Below, piece after piece: positions 9,976 to 18,730 of a stretch of DNA of 64,000 nucleotides. A program made the position numbers and the translations under genes. Position 1 is the first letter of the stretch, and each line of letters starts with the position of its first letter. The stretch covers positions 54,093-118,092 of the forward strand of contig MPMP01000002.1 of NCBI GenBank assembly GCA_002238565.1, read 5' to 3'. The notes beneath the pieces are model-generated. The model was not told the DNA's origin, searched no databases, and saw only the letters and a program-made list of their open reading frames with translations. This DNA comes from Albidovulum sp. bin36 (GTDB lineage Bacteria > Pseudomonadota > Alphaproteobacteria > Rhodobacterales > Rhodobacteraceae).

Positions 9976-10662
9976 TGCCCGATACTCGGTGATCGTCCCG
10001 GCGTAAGTGCGGGCATGCCACATGCCGGGTGATCCACCTGAAGAGACCTCTGAACACTCGATTCCGCACTAATCGACCCCGGCTTTGGCACGTTTCATAA
10101 AGCCCAGAACGTCGCGCTGTCCGCCGGTTGCCGGACAGGTCATGAACCCGCCGAATCCTATGCCTGGGAGGGCGGAGATTCTCCTTGCAAGCGCGATGGC
10201 GCGTTCTGAAGTCCGCACGCCACAGCGACGGCCACCCGTGCCGCACTCCACAAGCACCGTCAAAGGCCGCGACACTGTTTCGAAAGCCTTGCCCAAACCC
10301 TCGACCACCACATCGTTGTCGGCCACCACGGACAAGGCTTTCGTCCGTTCGGCCAGAGAACGAAGCCGTCCCAGCTTGCCATCGCCGAGAATGCTGTAGG
10401 CAATGAGGATGTCGTCGATGCCGTCATCCTCCATAACTTTGGCCTAACCGATCTTCTGGCAGGTGATTCCGGCCGCTCCGGCCGCGATCTGCGCTCTGGC
10501 AAAGTGAACGCACTTGTGCGTCTTGACATGTGGGCGAAGCCTCAAGCCATTGTCGTTACAGTGTCTTTGGAACCGGGTCATGTTCCTGAGCGCCACTTCT
10601 TCAAGAATTATCAACGCGGGAGTCTCTAACTTGATCGCATTAGGAGACATGAGGATCCTCAT
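9976..10662 (-). pseudogene. D-threonine aldolase / D-serine dehydratase-like PLP enzyme, broken by two TAG codons and 3' loss
   Basis: One continuous reverse frame encodes a fold-III PLP enzyme of the DSD1/D-threonine aldolase group: LETPALIILEEVALRN, then RPHVKTHKCVHFARAQ, which holds the expected PLP-binding Lys, then GITCQKIG. A TAG at 10444-10446 stands where the family has Glu (GAG to TAG is one change). The same frame resumes with AKVMEDDGIDDILIAYSILG and continues to a second TAG at 10069-10071, then resumes again with CGIECSEVSSGGSPGMWHAR and AGTITEYRA before homology ends near 9976. About 230 of roughly 370 residues remain and the metal-binding C-terminal half is gone. It is the last gene of the minus-strand island and its start overlaps the M81 gene. 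Confidence 0.85.
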
Positions 10663-12106
10663 GAAGCGGCCAGACATTGCGGCTCAGGTTGCGGTAGCCG
10701 TTTGTGGCCGGGTTGCTCGGATACGGCCCGTCGACCGTGACATACAGAATTCTCGAAGCAATCGCGGAAAACGCATCGTGGAAGTGGTTGGTGGACTTTA
10801 CCACAAGCATGGCCTTTTCCTCGGGAACTATGCCGAAATTTGAAAACACGTCAGGATGAAAGACCTGGCTGCGCACGGTGTTGAGAATGACGTCGATGCC
10901 ACCGACCACGATCCAGACGCTGTCTCCGAGCGGCACGACACTCTCGCCAAAGCTCTGGACCGCTTCGCTGAGAATGCGGCGCACCGTGACCTTGGAGTCA
11001 AGCGGTTCGCCACCCGCACGTGACATCTTGCCGCCGAAGCGAAGCTGCAGCTCGGCGCCTTCGCCCGCTGACATGCACGTGCGAACCGCTATGGGGTCCC
11101 AGATGGTAGCCAATGCTGCATTGCCTATCTCCCGCCTGATCATCTCACGCAGGATTATGGTGGAGTCTCCTGGCACGCCACCTCCGGGATTGTCCCATAC
11201 GTCCGCAATCACCACCGGACCGTTGGTCACCGCTTTGGCCTCGTCCATCGCCTCGCTTGGTGAAAGAAAGTCCGGGCGTGTCTTGCCCCTCATCGAGAAC
11301 AGCTCCAGCCCGAGCCTTCTGGCAAGCGCGTCGCCCTCGTCCTTCGCATCATCCGTGATCACGATGACCTTGGCCCCGAGGTCAGGCACATCACCGGCCA
11401 TGAAGCCATGGATGACCGATACCGAGAGGATCCTGCCGCTGCCCTCGAGCTTCTTCAGCGCGTCGACGAAGCTGCGCATCGGTTCCTGGCTCGTCGGGAA
11501 GACATCGATTATCCTGCAATCGAAGGTCGAGATCATCGGCACGATGCCCCCGGAGGCGGCGCGATTCACCAGGTTGACCAAGTCTTCGGCCGTCTCGACG
11601 AAGTCGGTATGGGGAAACTCCTTGAAGACCGTGAACAGATCGGCATTCTCCACCCGCTTGTCGGACAGATGACTGTGCGGGTCGAACGTAACCCCGATGA
11701 TCGCGTCCGGCCCGGCGATCGCGCGAACCGCTTCGATCAGCTCGCCTTCGCAGTCGAGGCATCCCTGGGACACCATGGCACCATGGAGCCCAAGCAAGAC
11801 TATGTCCACTGGCAGCGCGTCGCGAAGTTCATCGAGAAGCTGATCACGAAGATTCTCCCAGGTGCGCTGGTTGACAATTCCGCCCGGCTCCGCCCAGGTC
11901 GCCGTACCCTCGATCAACGTCCACCCGAATTCGCCGGACTTCGCCCGGGCAACCGGATAGATCGCGCTGCACAGAGTGGGCGTCGAAGGGTGCAAGCCAG
12001 GGGGCGCAAAGAAACTGTCCTTGAAATCACGCAGGTCCGTCCGCAGCGGCGAAAACGTGTTGGTTTCCGTTGCAATTGATCCTAGGAAGGCGCGTTTCTG
12101 ACCCAT
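10640..12106 (-). CDS. M81 family metallopeptidase (MlrC / DUF1485 type)
   Basis: This 488-residue protein belongs to the M81 family, named for MlrC, which breaks down linearised microcystin peptides containing D-amino acids. The family's two parts are present: an N-terminal domain with ATETNTFSPLRTDLRDF, GLHGAMVSQGCLDCEGELI and TFDPHSHLSDKR, and a C-terminal MlrC domain with VIADVWDNPGGGVPGDSTI. The probable metal ligands (Asp and His in FDPHSH, Glu in CEGE) are in place. The ATG at 12106 overlaps the DppF stop (TGATG), so it is translated with the transporter, pointing to cleavage of an imported peptide. Its exact substrate is unknown. Confidence 0.88.
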   Translation of the reverse strand: MGQKRAFLGSIATETNTFSPLRTDLRDFKDSFFAPPGLHPSTPTLCSAIYPVARAKSGEFGWTLIEGTATWAEPGGIVNQRTWENLRDQLLDELRDALPVDIVLLGLHGAMVSQGCLDCEGELIEAVRAIAGPDAIIGVTFDPHSHLSDKRVENADLFTVFKEFPHTDFVETAEDLVNLVNRAASGGIVPMISTFDCRIIDVFPTSQEPMRSFVDALKKLEGSGRILSVSVIHGFMAGDVPDLGAKVIVITDDAKDEGDALARRLGLELFSMRGKTRPDFLSPSEAMDEAKAVTNGPVVIADVWDNPGGGVPGDSTIILREMIRREIGNAALATIWDPIAVRTCMSAGEGAELQLRFGGKMSRAGGEPLDSKVTVRRILSEAVQSFGESVVPLGDSVWIVVGGIDVILNTVRSQVFHPDVFSNFGIVPEEKAMLVVKSTNHFHDAFSAIASRILYVTVDGPYPSNPATNGYRNLSRNVWPLHEDPHVS

Positions 12107-12912
12107 CACCCGACCCTCCCTTTGATGCGCGGAATCGATTCCAGCAGCCTTCTTGTATATTCGTGCCGAGGTGTCTCGAATATCTGCCGCTTCTTGCCGG
12201 TCTCCACGAGCTTTCCCCTGAACATGACCGCAACCCGGTCGCTTATGTGGCGAACTGCACCAAGATCGTGACTGACAAACAGCATCGACACGCCGCTGTC
12301 GCGCTGAAGCTTCTTCAGCAGATTCAGGACCTGGGCCTGGATGGAGACATCAAGCGCCGATACCGGCTCGTCGGCAATGACGAGACGCGGCGTCAGGATC
12401 ATAACTCTGGCGATCCCGATTCGCTGCCGCTGACCGCCGGAAAACTCGTGCGGATAGCGACTCATCGATTTCGCATCCATGCCCACGAGTTCGAGCGTCT
12501 CGGCAATCCTCTTGCGTGCTGTCCAACGGTCGCGCACAAGTTTGTGAATAAAGAGCGGCTCGGCCAGCGCCCGCTCGATGCTCAGGCGCGGGTTTAGCGA
12601 GGCGAACGGATCCTGAAAGATCATCTGGATGTCACGCCGAAGTGGCCGGAACTCGGCAGGCGACAGATTCAGGATGTTACGCCCGTCAAACATCGCCGTT
12701 CCTGCCGTTGCAGCCTCCAGGCGGGTCAGTGTCCGCCCGACCGTGGACTTGCCGCAGCCACTCTCGCCGACGAGGCTGAGCACTTCACCTTCATGGATGC
12801 TGAATGAAACGCCGTCGACGGCCCTGATCACGGATTTCCTGCGCATGAAGCCGCGCCCGCCGACGCTGAAATGTGTCCTTAGCTCGCGCACTTCCAGCAA
12901 AGGGCGGGTCAT
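12106..12912 (-). CDS. dppF: Peptide ABC transporter ATPase, DppF-like
   Basis: This ATPase has Walker A GESGCGKST, signature FSGGQRQR and Walker B LVIADEPVSALD, followed by the C-terminal PxHEYTRRLL segment seen in DppF/OppF. I chose the start MTRPLLEVREL at 12912 because it overlaps the DppD stop as ATGA; a longer frame back to 12993 runs wholly inside dppD and adds a sequence unlike the family. The resulting 268-residue length is somewhat short for DppF but complete. It pairs with the DppD gene immediately before it. Confidence 0.9.
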   Translation of the reverse strand: MTRPLLEVRELRTHFSVGGRGFMRRKSVIRAVDGVSFSIHEGEVLSLVGESGCGKSTVGRTLTRLEAATAGTAMFDGRNILNLSPAEFRPLRRDIQMIFQDPFASLNPRLSIERALAEPLFIHKLVRDRWTARKRIAETLELVGMDAKSMSRYPHEFSGGQRQRIGIARVMILTPRLVIADEPVSALDVSIQAQVLNLLKKLQRDSGVSMLFVSHDLGAVRHISDRVAVMFRGKLVETGKKRQIFETPRHEYTRRLLESIPRIKGRVG

Positions 12913-13883
12913 GTCGAATTTCCTTGCGGAAAATGGCAGCGCACGAAGTGGGCCGGCGCAACGGCCGCTGCAACGGGGTCCACGGTCCTGCATGAATCCT
13001 TGGCCGCGAAGCAGCGCGGGTGAAACGCGCAGCCTGATATCAACTCGTCGAGAGTTGGCACCCGTCCGGGAATTGCGTCAAGCCATTCAACGTCTTGATC
13101 ATGCGCCGGAATCGAGCCGAGCAATCCCAACGTGTAAGGGTGGCTCATGTTCGAAAAGAGCGCCGAAGTCGCTGCATGCTCGACAATCCTGCCTCGGTAC
13201 ATGACGGCAACTTTGTCACAGGTCTCGGCAATCACCGCCAGATCGTGCGAGATCAGGACGATGGACATGCCGGTTCGCGTCTGCAGGCTGTGCATGAGTT
13301 CCAGCACATCCTTTTGCACAGTGACATCAAGCGCCGTCGTCGGCTCGTCGGCTATCAGGAGCTTCGGATCGCAGGCAAGCGCCATGGCGATCATGACCCT
13401 TTGTCTTTGGCCGCCGGACATCTGGTGCGGAAAGCTGTCGATAAGGCGTTCCGGGTCGGGAATGCGCACGAGGTCCAGCAGTTCCAGCACACGTTCATGT
13501 ACCTGTTTCCTGGACATTCTTCGATGCTGCAGAATCGCTTCCCCGATCTGGTCGCCGATCCGGTAGACAGGGTTCAGGCTGGTCATCGGTTCCTGAAATA
13601 TCATCGCCATCCGCTCCCCCATTACACGCCGGCGCTCAACAGGGGCAAGCGCCAGGAGATTCCGGCCTTGAAAGTGAATTGACCCTCCGGCAATCCGCAC
13701 GGCCGATCCTTCGAGCAAACCCATGATCGCCAGAGCGGTCAGGCTCTTGCCGCACCCGCTCTCGCCGACGATTCCCAGCGTTTCGTTCTCTTCGACAGTG
13801 AATGATATACCTTGAACCACGGGCAGGAGTTCGCCGCCGCGCGCGATGCTCAGGTCCAGATCCCTTATGTCGAGCAGAACCAA
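12909..13883 (-). CDS. dppD: Peptide ABC transporter ATPase, DppD-like
   Basis: This 324-residue ATPase has Walker A GESGCGKSL, signature MSGGQRQRVMIAMAL and Walker [13 protein letters not shown]. At the C terminus are GRVPTLDELISGCAFHPRC and a later Cys (DSCRTV), the cysteine cluster thought to bind a 4Fe-4S centre in DppD/OppD proteins. It lies three bases after dppC and overlaps dppF by four bases, in one operon with the importer and the M81 peptidase. Confidence 0.92.
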   Translation of the reverse strand: MVLLDIRDLDLSIARGGELLPVVQGISFTVEENETLGIVGESGCGKSLTALAIMGLLEGSAVRIAGGSIHFQGRNLLALAPVERRRVMGERMAMIFQEPMTSLNPVYRIGDQIGEAILQHRRMSRKQVHERVLELLDLVRIPDPERLIDSFPHQMSGGQRQRVMIAMALACDPKLLIADEPTTALDVTVQKDVLELMHSLQTRTGMSIVLISHDLAVIAETCDKVAVMYRGRIVEHAATSALFSNMSHPYTLGLLGSIPAHDQDVEWLDAIPGRVPTLDELISGCAFHPRCFAAKDSCRTVDPVAAAVAPAHFVRCHFPQGNST

Positions 13884-13886
13884 GGC

Positions 13887-14738
13887 TCAGACCCCTGCAA
13901 TGTCATCTTTGAACCGAGGATCGATGTTGTCACGCAACGCGTCGCCGACGAGGTTCATCGAAAAGACCGAAAGGATGATCAGCGCGCCGGGGAAGATCAG
14001 CAGCCACGGTGCTCGGGTCACGTAGACTCGTTCCTCGCTCAACATGTTTCCCCAGCTCGGAACTTCCGGCGGAAGGCCCAGCCCCAGAAAGTCGAGCGCG
14101 GCCGCCTGCAGCTGCGCGAACGCAAAGATGAAGCTCGCCTGCACCAGCATCGGCGACACCAGGTTCGGCAGGATGTGCCGGAACAGGATCGAGGCGTGCC
14201 CGGCTCCAGAGCAGATTGCGGCATCAACGAAAACATCGCGCTTCAGCTTCAGTGTCATTCCAAACAGGATCCGGGCCGTGGTCGTGGCGTAGACGATGCC
14301 GATCACGATGATCGTGTTAAGCACGCTGCGATCCAGGAGCGTCATGAGAACCAGCGCCAGGAGCAATGCCGGGAACGCCATCAGCACGTCCACGACCCGC
14401 ATCAGGAAATGGCCCAGCCGGACAAAGTAGGCTGACAACATTCCGATGAGGCCACCAGCGACCAAGGCGATCAGGACGCTGCCCGACCCAATGAGAATCG
14501 CCATGCGCGCACCGTAGATCGCACGGGAGAGCGAGTCCCGCCCAAAGTGGTCGGTACCGAGGAGATGGGGCCAGCCAGGTTCGGAAAGGCGGACGAACGG
14601 GTCGAATTCCAGCGGGTCGAACGGTGCCAGAAGCGGCGCGCCGACTGCCGCAATGCCGACGACCAGAAGCCAGCACGTTCCGGCCGTCGCCAGGACGCGA
14701 CCGCGAAAGACCGACGCGACTGAAGCCGGTACACTCAT
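13887..14738 (-). CDS. dppC: Peptide ABC transporter permease, DppC-like
   Basis: This 283-residue inner-membrane permease starts with a membrane helix (TCWLLVVGIAAVGAPLLAPF), then the DppC motif HLLGTDHFGRDSLSRAIYGAR and a transport domain with an EAA-like loop DAAICSGAGHASILFRHILP. It overlaps dppB by four bases (ATGA) and precedes dppD by three bases. It is the DppC partner of the second importer in this window and is clearly different in sequence from the permease at 3865. Confidence 0.92.
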   Translation of the reverse strand: MSVPASVASVFRGRVLATAGTCWLLVVGIAAVGAPLLAPFDPLEFDPFVRLSEPGWPHLLGTDHFGRDSLSRAIYGARMAILIGSGSVLIALVAGGLIGMLSAYFVRLGHFLMRVVDVLMAFPALLLALVLMTLLDRSVLNTIIVIGIVYATTTARILFGMTLKLKRDVFVDAAICSGAGHASILFRHILPNLVSPMLVQASFIFAFAQLQAAALDFLGLGLPPEVPSWGNMLSEERVYVTRAPWLLIFPGALIILSVFSMNLVGDALRDNIDPRFKDDIAGV

Positions 14739-15682
14739 TTCAGCGACACCCTCGGATCAAGGCTGGCATAGGCGAGGTCCACCAGGAGATTGATAACCAT
14801 GTAGAAGACCACGATGATAAGGATGACGCCCTGGATCACCGGATAGTCGCGCCTCAGGATGGACTGCACCACGAGCCGGCCGATGCCTGGCAGGGAAAAG
14901 ACGGTTTCCGTCACCACCGCCTCGCTGACCAGTGCCGCGAAGGTGAAGCCGAATGCGGCGGAAACAGCAATGAGCGCATTTCGAAAGATGTGCTTGATTG
15001 CCACGCGGGCCGGGTGCAGCCCCTTGGCCCTGGCCGTGCGCACATGGTCCTCCCGCGAGACATCAAGCATGGAAGCGCGGATCAGGCGAATGATGAGCGC
15101 CGCGTTCGGTGCTGCCAGTGTAAGGCTGGGCAGGACCAGGTAGCGAAGGTTCGACGCGCCGCCTTCATCGGCAAGCGACGGAAATCCCGAAGACGGAAAC
15201 CAGCCCAGTCCGACAGAGAAGATCAGGATCAGGTAGAGTCCCAGCCAGAACGTCGGCACCGACGCGAATAGCATGGCTCCGCCCGAGGTCGCCTGATCGA
15301 CCCACGATCCTTGACGAATGGCGGAAACGATGCCGATCGGGACGCCGAACAGTACAATCCACAACATTGTCATCGTCGCCAATAGGATCGAGGTTTCGGC
15401 ACCGCTGGCAATGACCGACAGGACAGGTTCGCGGAAGAACACCGAGGTCCCGAGATCGCCCTGCAGAACATTGGCGAGCCACAGGGCGTATTGCGTCCAT
15501 AGCGGCTCGTCGAGACCAAGTTCGCGGGAGAGTTCGGCAACTTCTTCCGGCGTTGCGGCATCGCCCAGCAGGATCGAGGCCGGGTCGCCGGGGATCAGGT
15601 GGATGAACATGAAGACCAGGAACGAGGCGGCCAGGAGCGTGGGGACCAGGGTCAGGGTTCTGTTCAAGGCATAGACTAACAT
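14735..15682 (-). CDS. dppB: Peptide ABC transporter permease, DppB-like
   Basis: This 315-residue permease has the DppB N terminus (NRTLTLVPTLLAASFLVF), the motif HLIPGDPASILLGDAATPEE, and the EAA loop RTARAKGLHPARVAIKHIFRN with the usual conserved Gly. Five to six membrane segments can be seen. It follows dppA after a 70-base gap that contains a strong hairpin, and is coupled to dppC by an ATGA overlap. Confidence 0.92.
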   Translation of the reverse strand: MLVYALNRTLTLVPTLLAASFLVFMFIHLIPGDPASILLGDAATPEEVAELSRELGLDEPLWTQYALWLANVLQGDLGTSVFFREPVLSVIASGAETSILLATMTMLWIVLFGVPIGIVSAIRQGSWVDQATSGGAMLFASVPTFWLGLYLILIFSVGLGWFPSSGFPSLADEGGASNLRYLVLPSLTLAAPNAALIIRLIRASMLDVSREDHVRTARAKGLHPARVAIKHIFRNALIAVSAAFGFTFAALVSEAVVTETVFSLPGIGRLVVQSILRRDYPVIQGVILIIVVFYMVINLLVDLAYASLDPRVSLK

Positions 15683-15708
15683 GAAGCGACCCGCAGGGAA
15701 CGTGATTC

Positions 15709-15739
15709 GGCCTCCCCGCTGCAGAACCGCGGGGAGGCC
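15709..15739 (-). terminator. Hairpin between dppA and dppB
   Basis: An 11-base-pair perfect stem (15709-15719 with 15729-15739) with a nine-base loop lies in the dppA-dppB gap, read on the minus strand. Placed after a binding-protein gene and before the permeases, it probably stops part of the transcripts or protects the dppA end, so that the binding protein is made in excess. Confidence 0.6.
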
Positions 15740-15752
15740 AGGGGACTATCCC

Positions 15753-17294
15753 CTATTTTGAAACGTTCCAGAAGTGCGGCCAGATCAGGGTGGCCTCGCC
15801 CAGGCCGACGAGGTCGGGCGATGCGATGTTGTAGGTGTATACGTCTCCTGTCTTCATCGTCGGCACCTGCTGATAGATCAACGCCTGAATCTCGGTCCAG
15901 ATCGCCTGGCGCGCGGCAGGGTCGGAGTTCGCCGTGAACTTCGCTTTCAAGGCGCTCTTTTCCTCGGTTGCCCACCACCCTGGATAGTTGTCGTTCATCA
16001 CCGAGATCAGGATCGGATCAGGCACGAAGCCGTGGTGGGTAAAGAACATGTCCCATTGGTCCGGTTGGGCCCGCTTTTCGATCAGGGTGGCCCAGTCATA
16101 GACCTGAAGGTCGATGTTGAACCCGGCTTGCGCCAACTGTCTGGTATAAACAATCGCCGTGTCGTAGTGGAACGGGTAATTTGTCGAGACCATGAACTTG
16201 ATCGGCTCGCCACTATAGCCCGCCTCTTCGGCCATGGCGCGAGCGGCGTTCACGTCACCCATGCTGAAGTGCTCGGCGCCGGCATTCGTGAACCACACGT
16301 TGCCCTCCGGCAGGAACGAGCCGTTCGCGCGCCACAGTCCTTCCGGGCCGATGGCCACGTGCAGCGCGGGCACCTTGTCCAGCGCTGTTTGAATCGCGCG
16401 CCGCAGGCCAAAGTTCTCCCGAAGCGGACCGTCTTTCGAGTTCGTGAACACCAGGCCGAAGATCGGACCGCCGTTCAGGATCGTGACGACCGAGGGATCA
16501 GCCTCGAGGTCGGCGTACAGATCGCCGGGAATGCTTTCGGCATAGTCATAATCGCCTGCCTTCAGGCCCGCCACCCGCGTCCCGACATCGGGAACCGGGA
16601 TGAATTGGAGCGTGTCGAGCTCGGCGACTCGCGCGCCACCGTAGCCGTCCGCCTCGCCGTCTGGCGAGACATAATCCTCGAACCTTACCAGCTCCACGTG
16701 GCGGTTCGGCTCCCACTCGCCAAATCTGTAGGGTCCGGTACCGATGTAGTTTTCCGGCGCGATCGGCTCTTTGCCGGCCCCTTCGGCAACGGATGCCGGG
16801 TAGATCGCGGGCCCGCCATTGATGAAGGCCAGCAGGTTCTTCCAGGGGCCGAAGGGCTGGGAAAGCCTGATCGTGACCTCATGATCTCCCGCCGCCGCCA
16901 CGCTTTCGACATTCGCGAACAGAAGCCCGCCCCGCGATCCGAATTCGCCCCAGCGGTTCAGCGATGCGACGACATCTGCGGATGTCATGTTTTGCCCGTC
17001 GTGGAATTTCACGCCTTCGCGGAGCGTGATCGTGATCGCCTTCCCGCCATCCGACACGGATTCGCCGGCGGCGAGCAGGCCGACCGGAGAGTTTGAGGCA
17101 TCGAACGTGTAGAGTCCCTCGAATATGTGATGGGCAATCGTCGTCGACAGATCGGAAGTGACAACGTGCTGATCAAGGCTTGGCGGTTCGCCGACGGTCG
17201 CATAGCGCAATGTCCCGGACGCGAAAGCCGCACCGGCAAGCATGGTGAATGCACACAGGACAATCACCGGGCGCAACCAGATTCTGATTTTCAT
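15753..17294 (-). CDS. dppA: Peptide ABC transporter substrate-binding protein, DppA-like
   Basis: This 513-residue periplasmic binding protein (SBP_bac_5 family) has a Sec signal peptide, basic MKIRIWLR followed by a hydrophobic run and a likely cut after AFA at residue 25. Mature sequence shows YATVGEPPSLDQH, then ITLREGVKFHDGQNMTSADV and IGTGPYRFGEWEPN, typical of DppA/OppA. It is the first gene of the dppABCDF-M81 operon, with an AGAGGAG ribosome site before ATG and a candidate promoter with a palindrome upstream. The ligand is not given by sequence; the linked M81 and D-amino acid enzyme suggest a peptide or D-amino acid derivative. Confidence 0.92.
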   Translation of the reverse strand: MKIRIWLRPVIVLCAFTMLAGAAFASGTLRYATVGEPPSLDQHVVTSDLSTTIAHHIFEGLYTFDASNSPVGLLAAGESVSDGGKAITITLREGVKFHDGQNMTSADVVASLNRWGEFGSRGGLLFANVESVAAAGDHEVTIRLSQPFGPWKNLLAFINGGPAIYPASVAEGAGKEPIAPENYIGTGPYRFGEWEPNRHVELVRFEDYVSPDGEADGYGGARVAELDTLQFIPVPDVGTRVAGLKAGDYDYAESIPGDLYADLEADPSVVTILNGGPIFGLVFTNSKDGPLRENFGLRRAIQTALDKVPALHVAIGPEGLWRANGSFLPEGNVWFTNAGAEHFSMGDVNAARAMAEEAGYSGEPIKFMVSTNYPFHYDTAIVYTRQLAQAGFNIDLQVYDWATLIEKRAQPDQWDMFFTHHGFVPDPILISVMNDNYPGWWATEEKSALKAKFTANSDPAARQAIWTEIQALIYQQVPTMKTGDVYTYNIASPDLVGLGEATLIWPHFWNVSK

Positions 17295-17326
17295 GGTCTA
17301 CTCCTCTTTCAATGGTGCTCGTGTGA

Positions 17327-17370
17327 ACACTATAGTGTAAGTTTATTACATTTCGAATGAAAATCGTCAA
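17327..17370 (-). promoter_or_regulatory. Candidate dppA promoter with palindromic operator
   Basis: On the minus strand a TTGACG box (17365-17370) is followed after 16 bases by TAATAA (17343-17348). Just downstream, where transcription should begin, lies the perfect 12-base palindrome ACACTATAGTGT (17327-17338). A palindrome at the start site just before an island operon that also encodes an RpiR regulator is a natural operator candidate. The -10 match is modest. Confidence 0.45.
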
Positions 17371-17826
17371 GCGGGCTAAGTAGAGGAATTTAACAGAATA
17401 CGCTTAACGCATTAATAACAAGTGATTTTCAAGCCACTTCCTGTGCAGAAATGGATTGTTCAGAATGATACTTTCATTCTTTTTCCGCTCAGATCGATTC
17501 ATCGGCTCGTCAAGAGCGTGTTCCAGACCGATCGATTGAAGCGGGGCTGCGCAACTGCGGGGCCCGGTCGAAGACGGGGCGGCGATTCAGCCGCTGGTGT
17601 TCCGCCCGGCGCATTCGCCCGATGCCGGACGGAGGCTGGCGGGCCGTCGGCAACGCGGGACAGGTTCGGGGATTTGCTGCCGGAACCTGCCGCGCTGGTG
17701 CGCGAGGGCCTGGCTGATCGAACGAAAATTGCCGCCGGTCGCCCTTGCATTGCCGCCCCGTGCACTGACGATACGCGCTTTCCCAGCAAGCGAGGGAAGC
17801 CGCGGGCCACCCGGCCCGGCCTGACG
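17371..17826. other. Gene-free stretch between rpiR end and dppA promoter, about 455 bases
   Basis: The first part is AT-rich and promoter-like; the rest shows only chance frames. Transcription of rpiR runs into this stretch from 17827. I saw no clear intrinsic terminator. Confidence 0.45.
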
Positions 17827-18723
17827 TCAGTCGCCAATCGGCTTGGGACCCGTATCCTCGGAGAGCGAGATCATGGAGGTACGAATGCGGCGCAGGTACT
17901 CCTTCACCAGTTCCGGACGCTTGCGGGCGGTGCCCGCCGCGAGCACATCGATTATGGCAATGAACACGAGCCGTGAGGCCGAAGGCTTGTAGATGTCCTG
18001 ATCTTCGGGAATGTCGATCTCGATGGAGACGTCGGCGGACCTGGCGAGCGGTGTGCCGACCTTCGTCAGGCTGATTGATCTTGCGCCGTACTGGCGGGCG
18101 ATTGCGACGCTGTCCAGGAGTTCCGCCGGCTGGCCGCTTGCGGATATCGCAAAGATGACATCTCCATCGGACAGGGTCGAAGCAAGCATGCGCTGAAAAT
18201 AGCCGTCTGCGTGCGCCTCGGTGGGAATCCCGAGGCGAAAGAACCTGTTGGCGCCTTCGCGGGCAACGTTGGCCGAGCCGCCGCCAACGCCGATGAACGA
18301 GATCCGCCGCGCACTTGCCAGCACGGAGACAGCATGCTGCAGCGCCTCGCTGTCAAGCTGGAAACGCGCTAGGTTGAGAGTGTCGACAAGTGCGCCAAAA
18401 ACTTGCGTGACGAGCTGCTCGGATTCGGAATCCGCGCGGCTCGGCCCACCTAGATACTGCAGGCTTACAGCCACGCTTTGGGCAAGCCTTATGTTGAAGT
18501 CGCGGAAGCCCTCGCAACCGACGGTCTGGCAGAACCGATTCACCGTCGCGACCGAGACATCGGCCGCTTCCGCGATTTCGTTCTGCGTGAGGCGGGTTGC
18601 CCGTTCCAGATTCGAGAGAACGAAGTCCGCCACTCGCTGCTCCCGTTTCGGAAACCTGCCGTCCAGTTTCCGCATCTGGGATATTAGGTCGATGATCTTG
18701 GTCATGGTCCTGTCGCCCGCCAT
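17827..18723 (-). CDS. MurR/RpiR family transcriptional regulator
   Basis: This is a 298-residue regulator with an N-terminal RpiR-type helix-turn-helix (FPKREQRVADFVLSNLERA, then TQNEIAEAADVSVATVNRFC) and a C-terminal SIS sugar-phosphate-type domain (RRISFIGVGGGSANVAREG, later VIFAISASGQPAELLD). SIS domains of this family usually sense a phosphosugar, but members also control amino-acid and peptide catabolism. It is encoded between the ridA remnant and dppA on the same strand and is the natural regulator of the island. An alternative start MTKIIDL lies at 18705; neither has a strong ribosome site. Confidence 0.88.
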   Translation of the reverse strand: MAGDRTMTKIIDLISQMRKLDGRFPKREQRVADFVLSNLERATRLTQNEIAEAADVSVATVNRFCQTVGCEGFRDFNIRLAQSVAVSLQYLGGPSRADSESEQLVTQVFGALVDTLNLARFQLDSEALQHAVSVLASARRISFIGVGGGSANVAREGANRFFRLGIPTEAHADGYFQRMLASTLSDGDVIFAISASGQPAELLDSVAIARQYGARSISLTKVGTPLARSADVSIEIDIPEDQDIYKPSASRLVFIAIIDVLAAGTARKRPELVKEYLRRIRTSMISLSEDTGPKPIGD

Positions 18724-18730
18724 TTCCCGA

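Noticed and set aside
10069..10446. Programmed readthrough of TAG (pyrrolysine or suppressor) in the PLP enzyme
   Set aside because: Other genes in the window (glpK, DUF262) end in TAG, the 3' half of the gene is gone, and no amber-decoding genes are seen.
10878..11672. 264-residue forward open frame
   Set aside because: It is the antisense shadow of the M81 peptidase gene; serine- and proline-rich with no family resemblance.
15774..17096. 440-residue forward open frame
   Set aside because: It is the antisense shadow of dppA, whose product matches a known family throughout.
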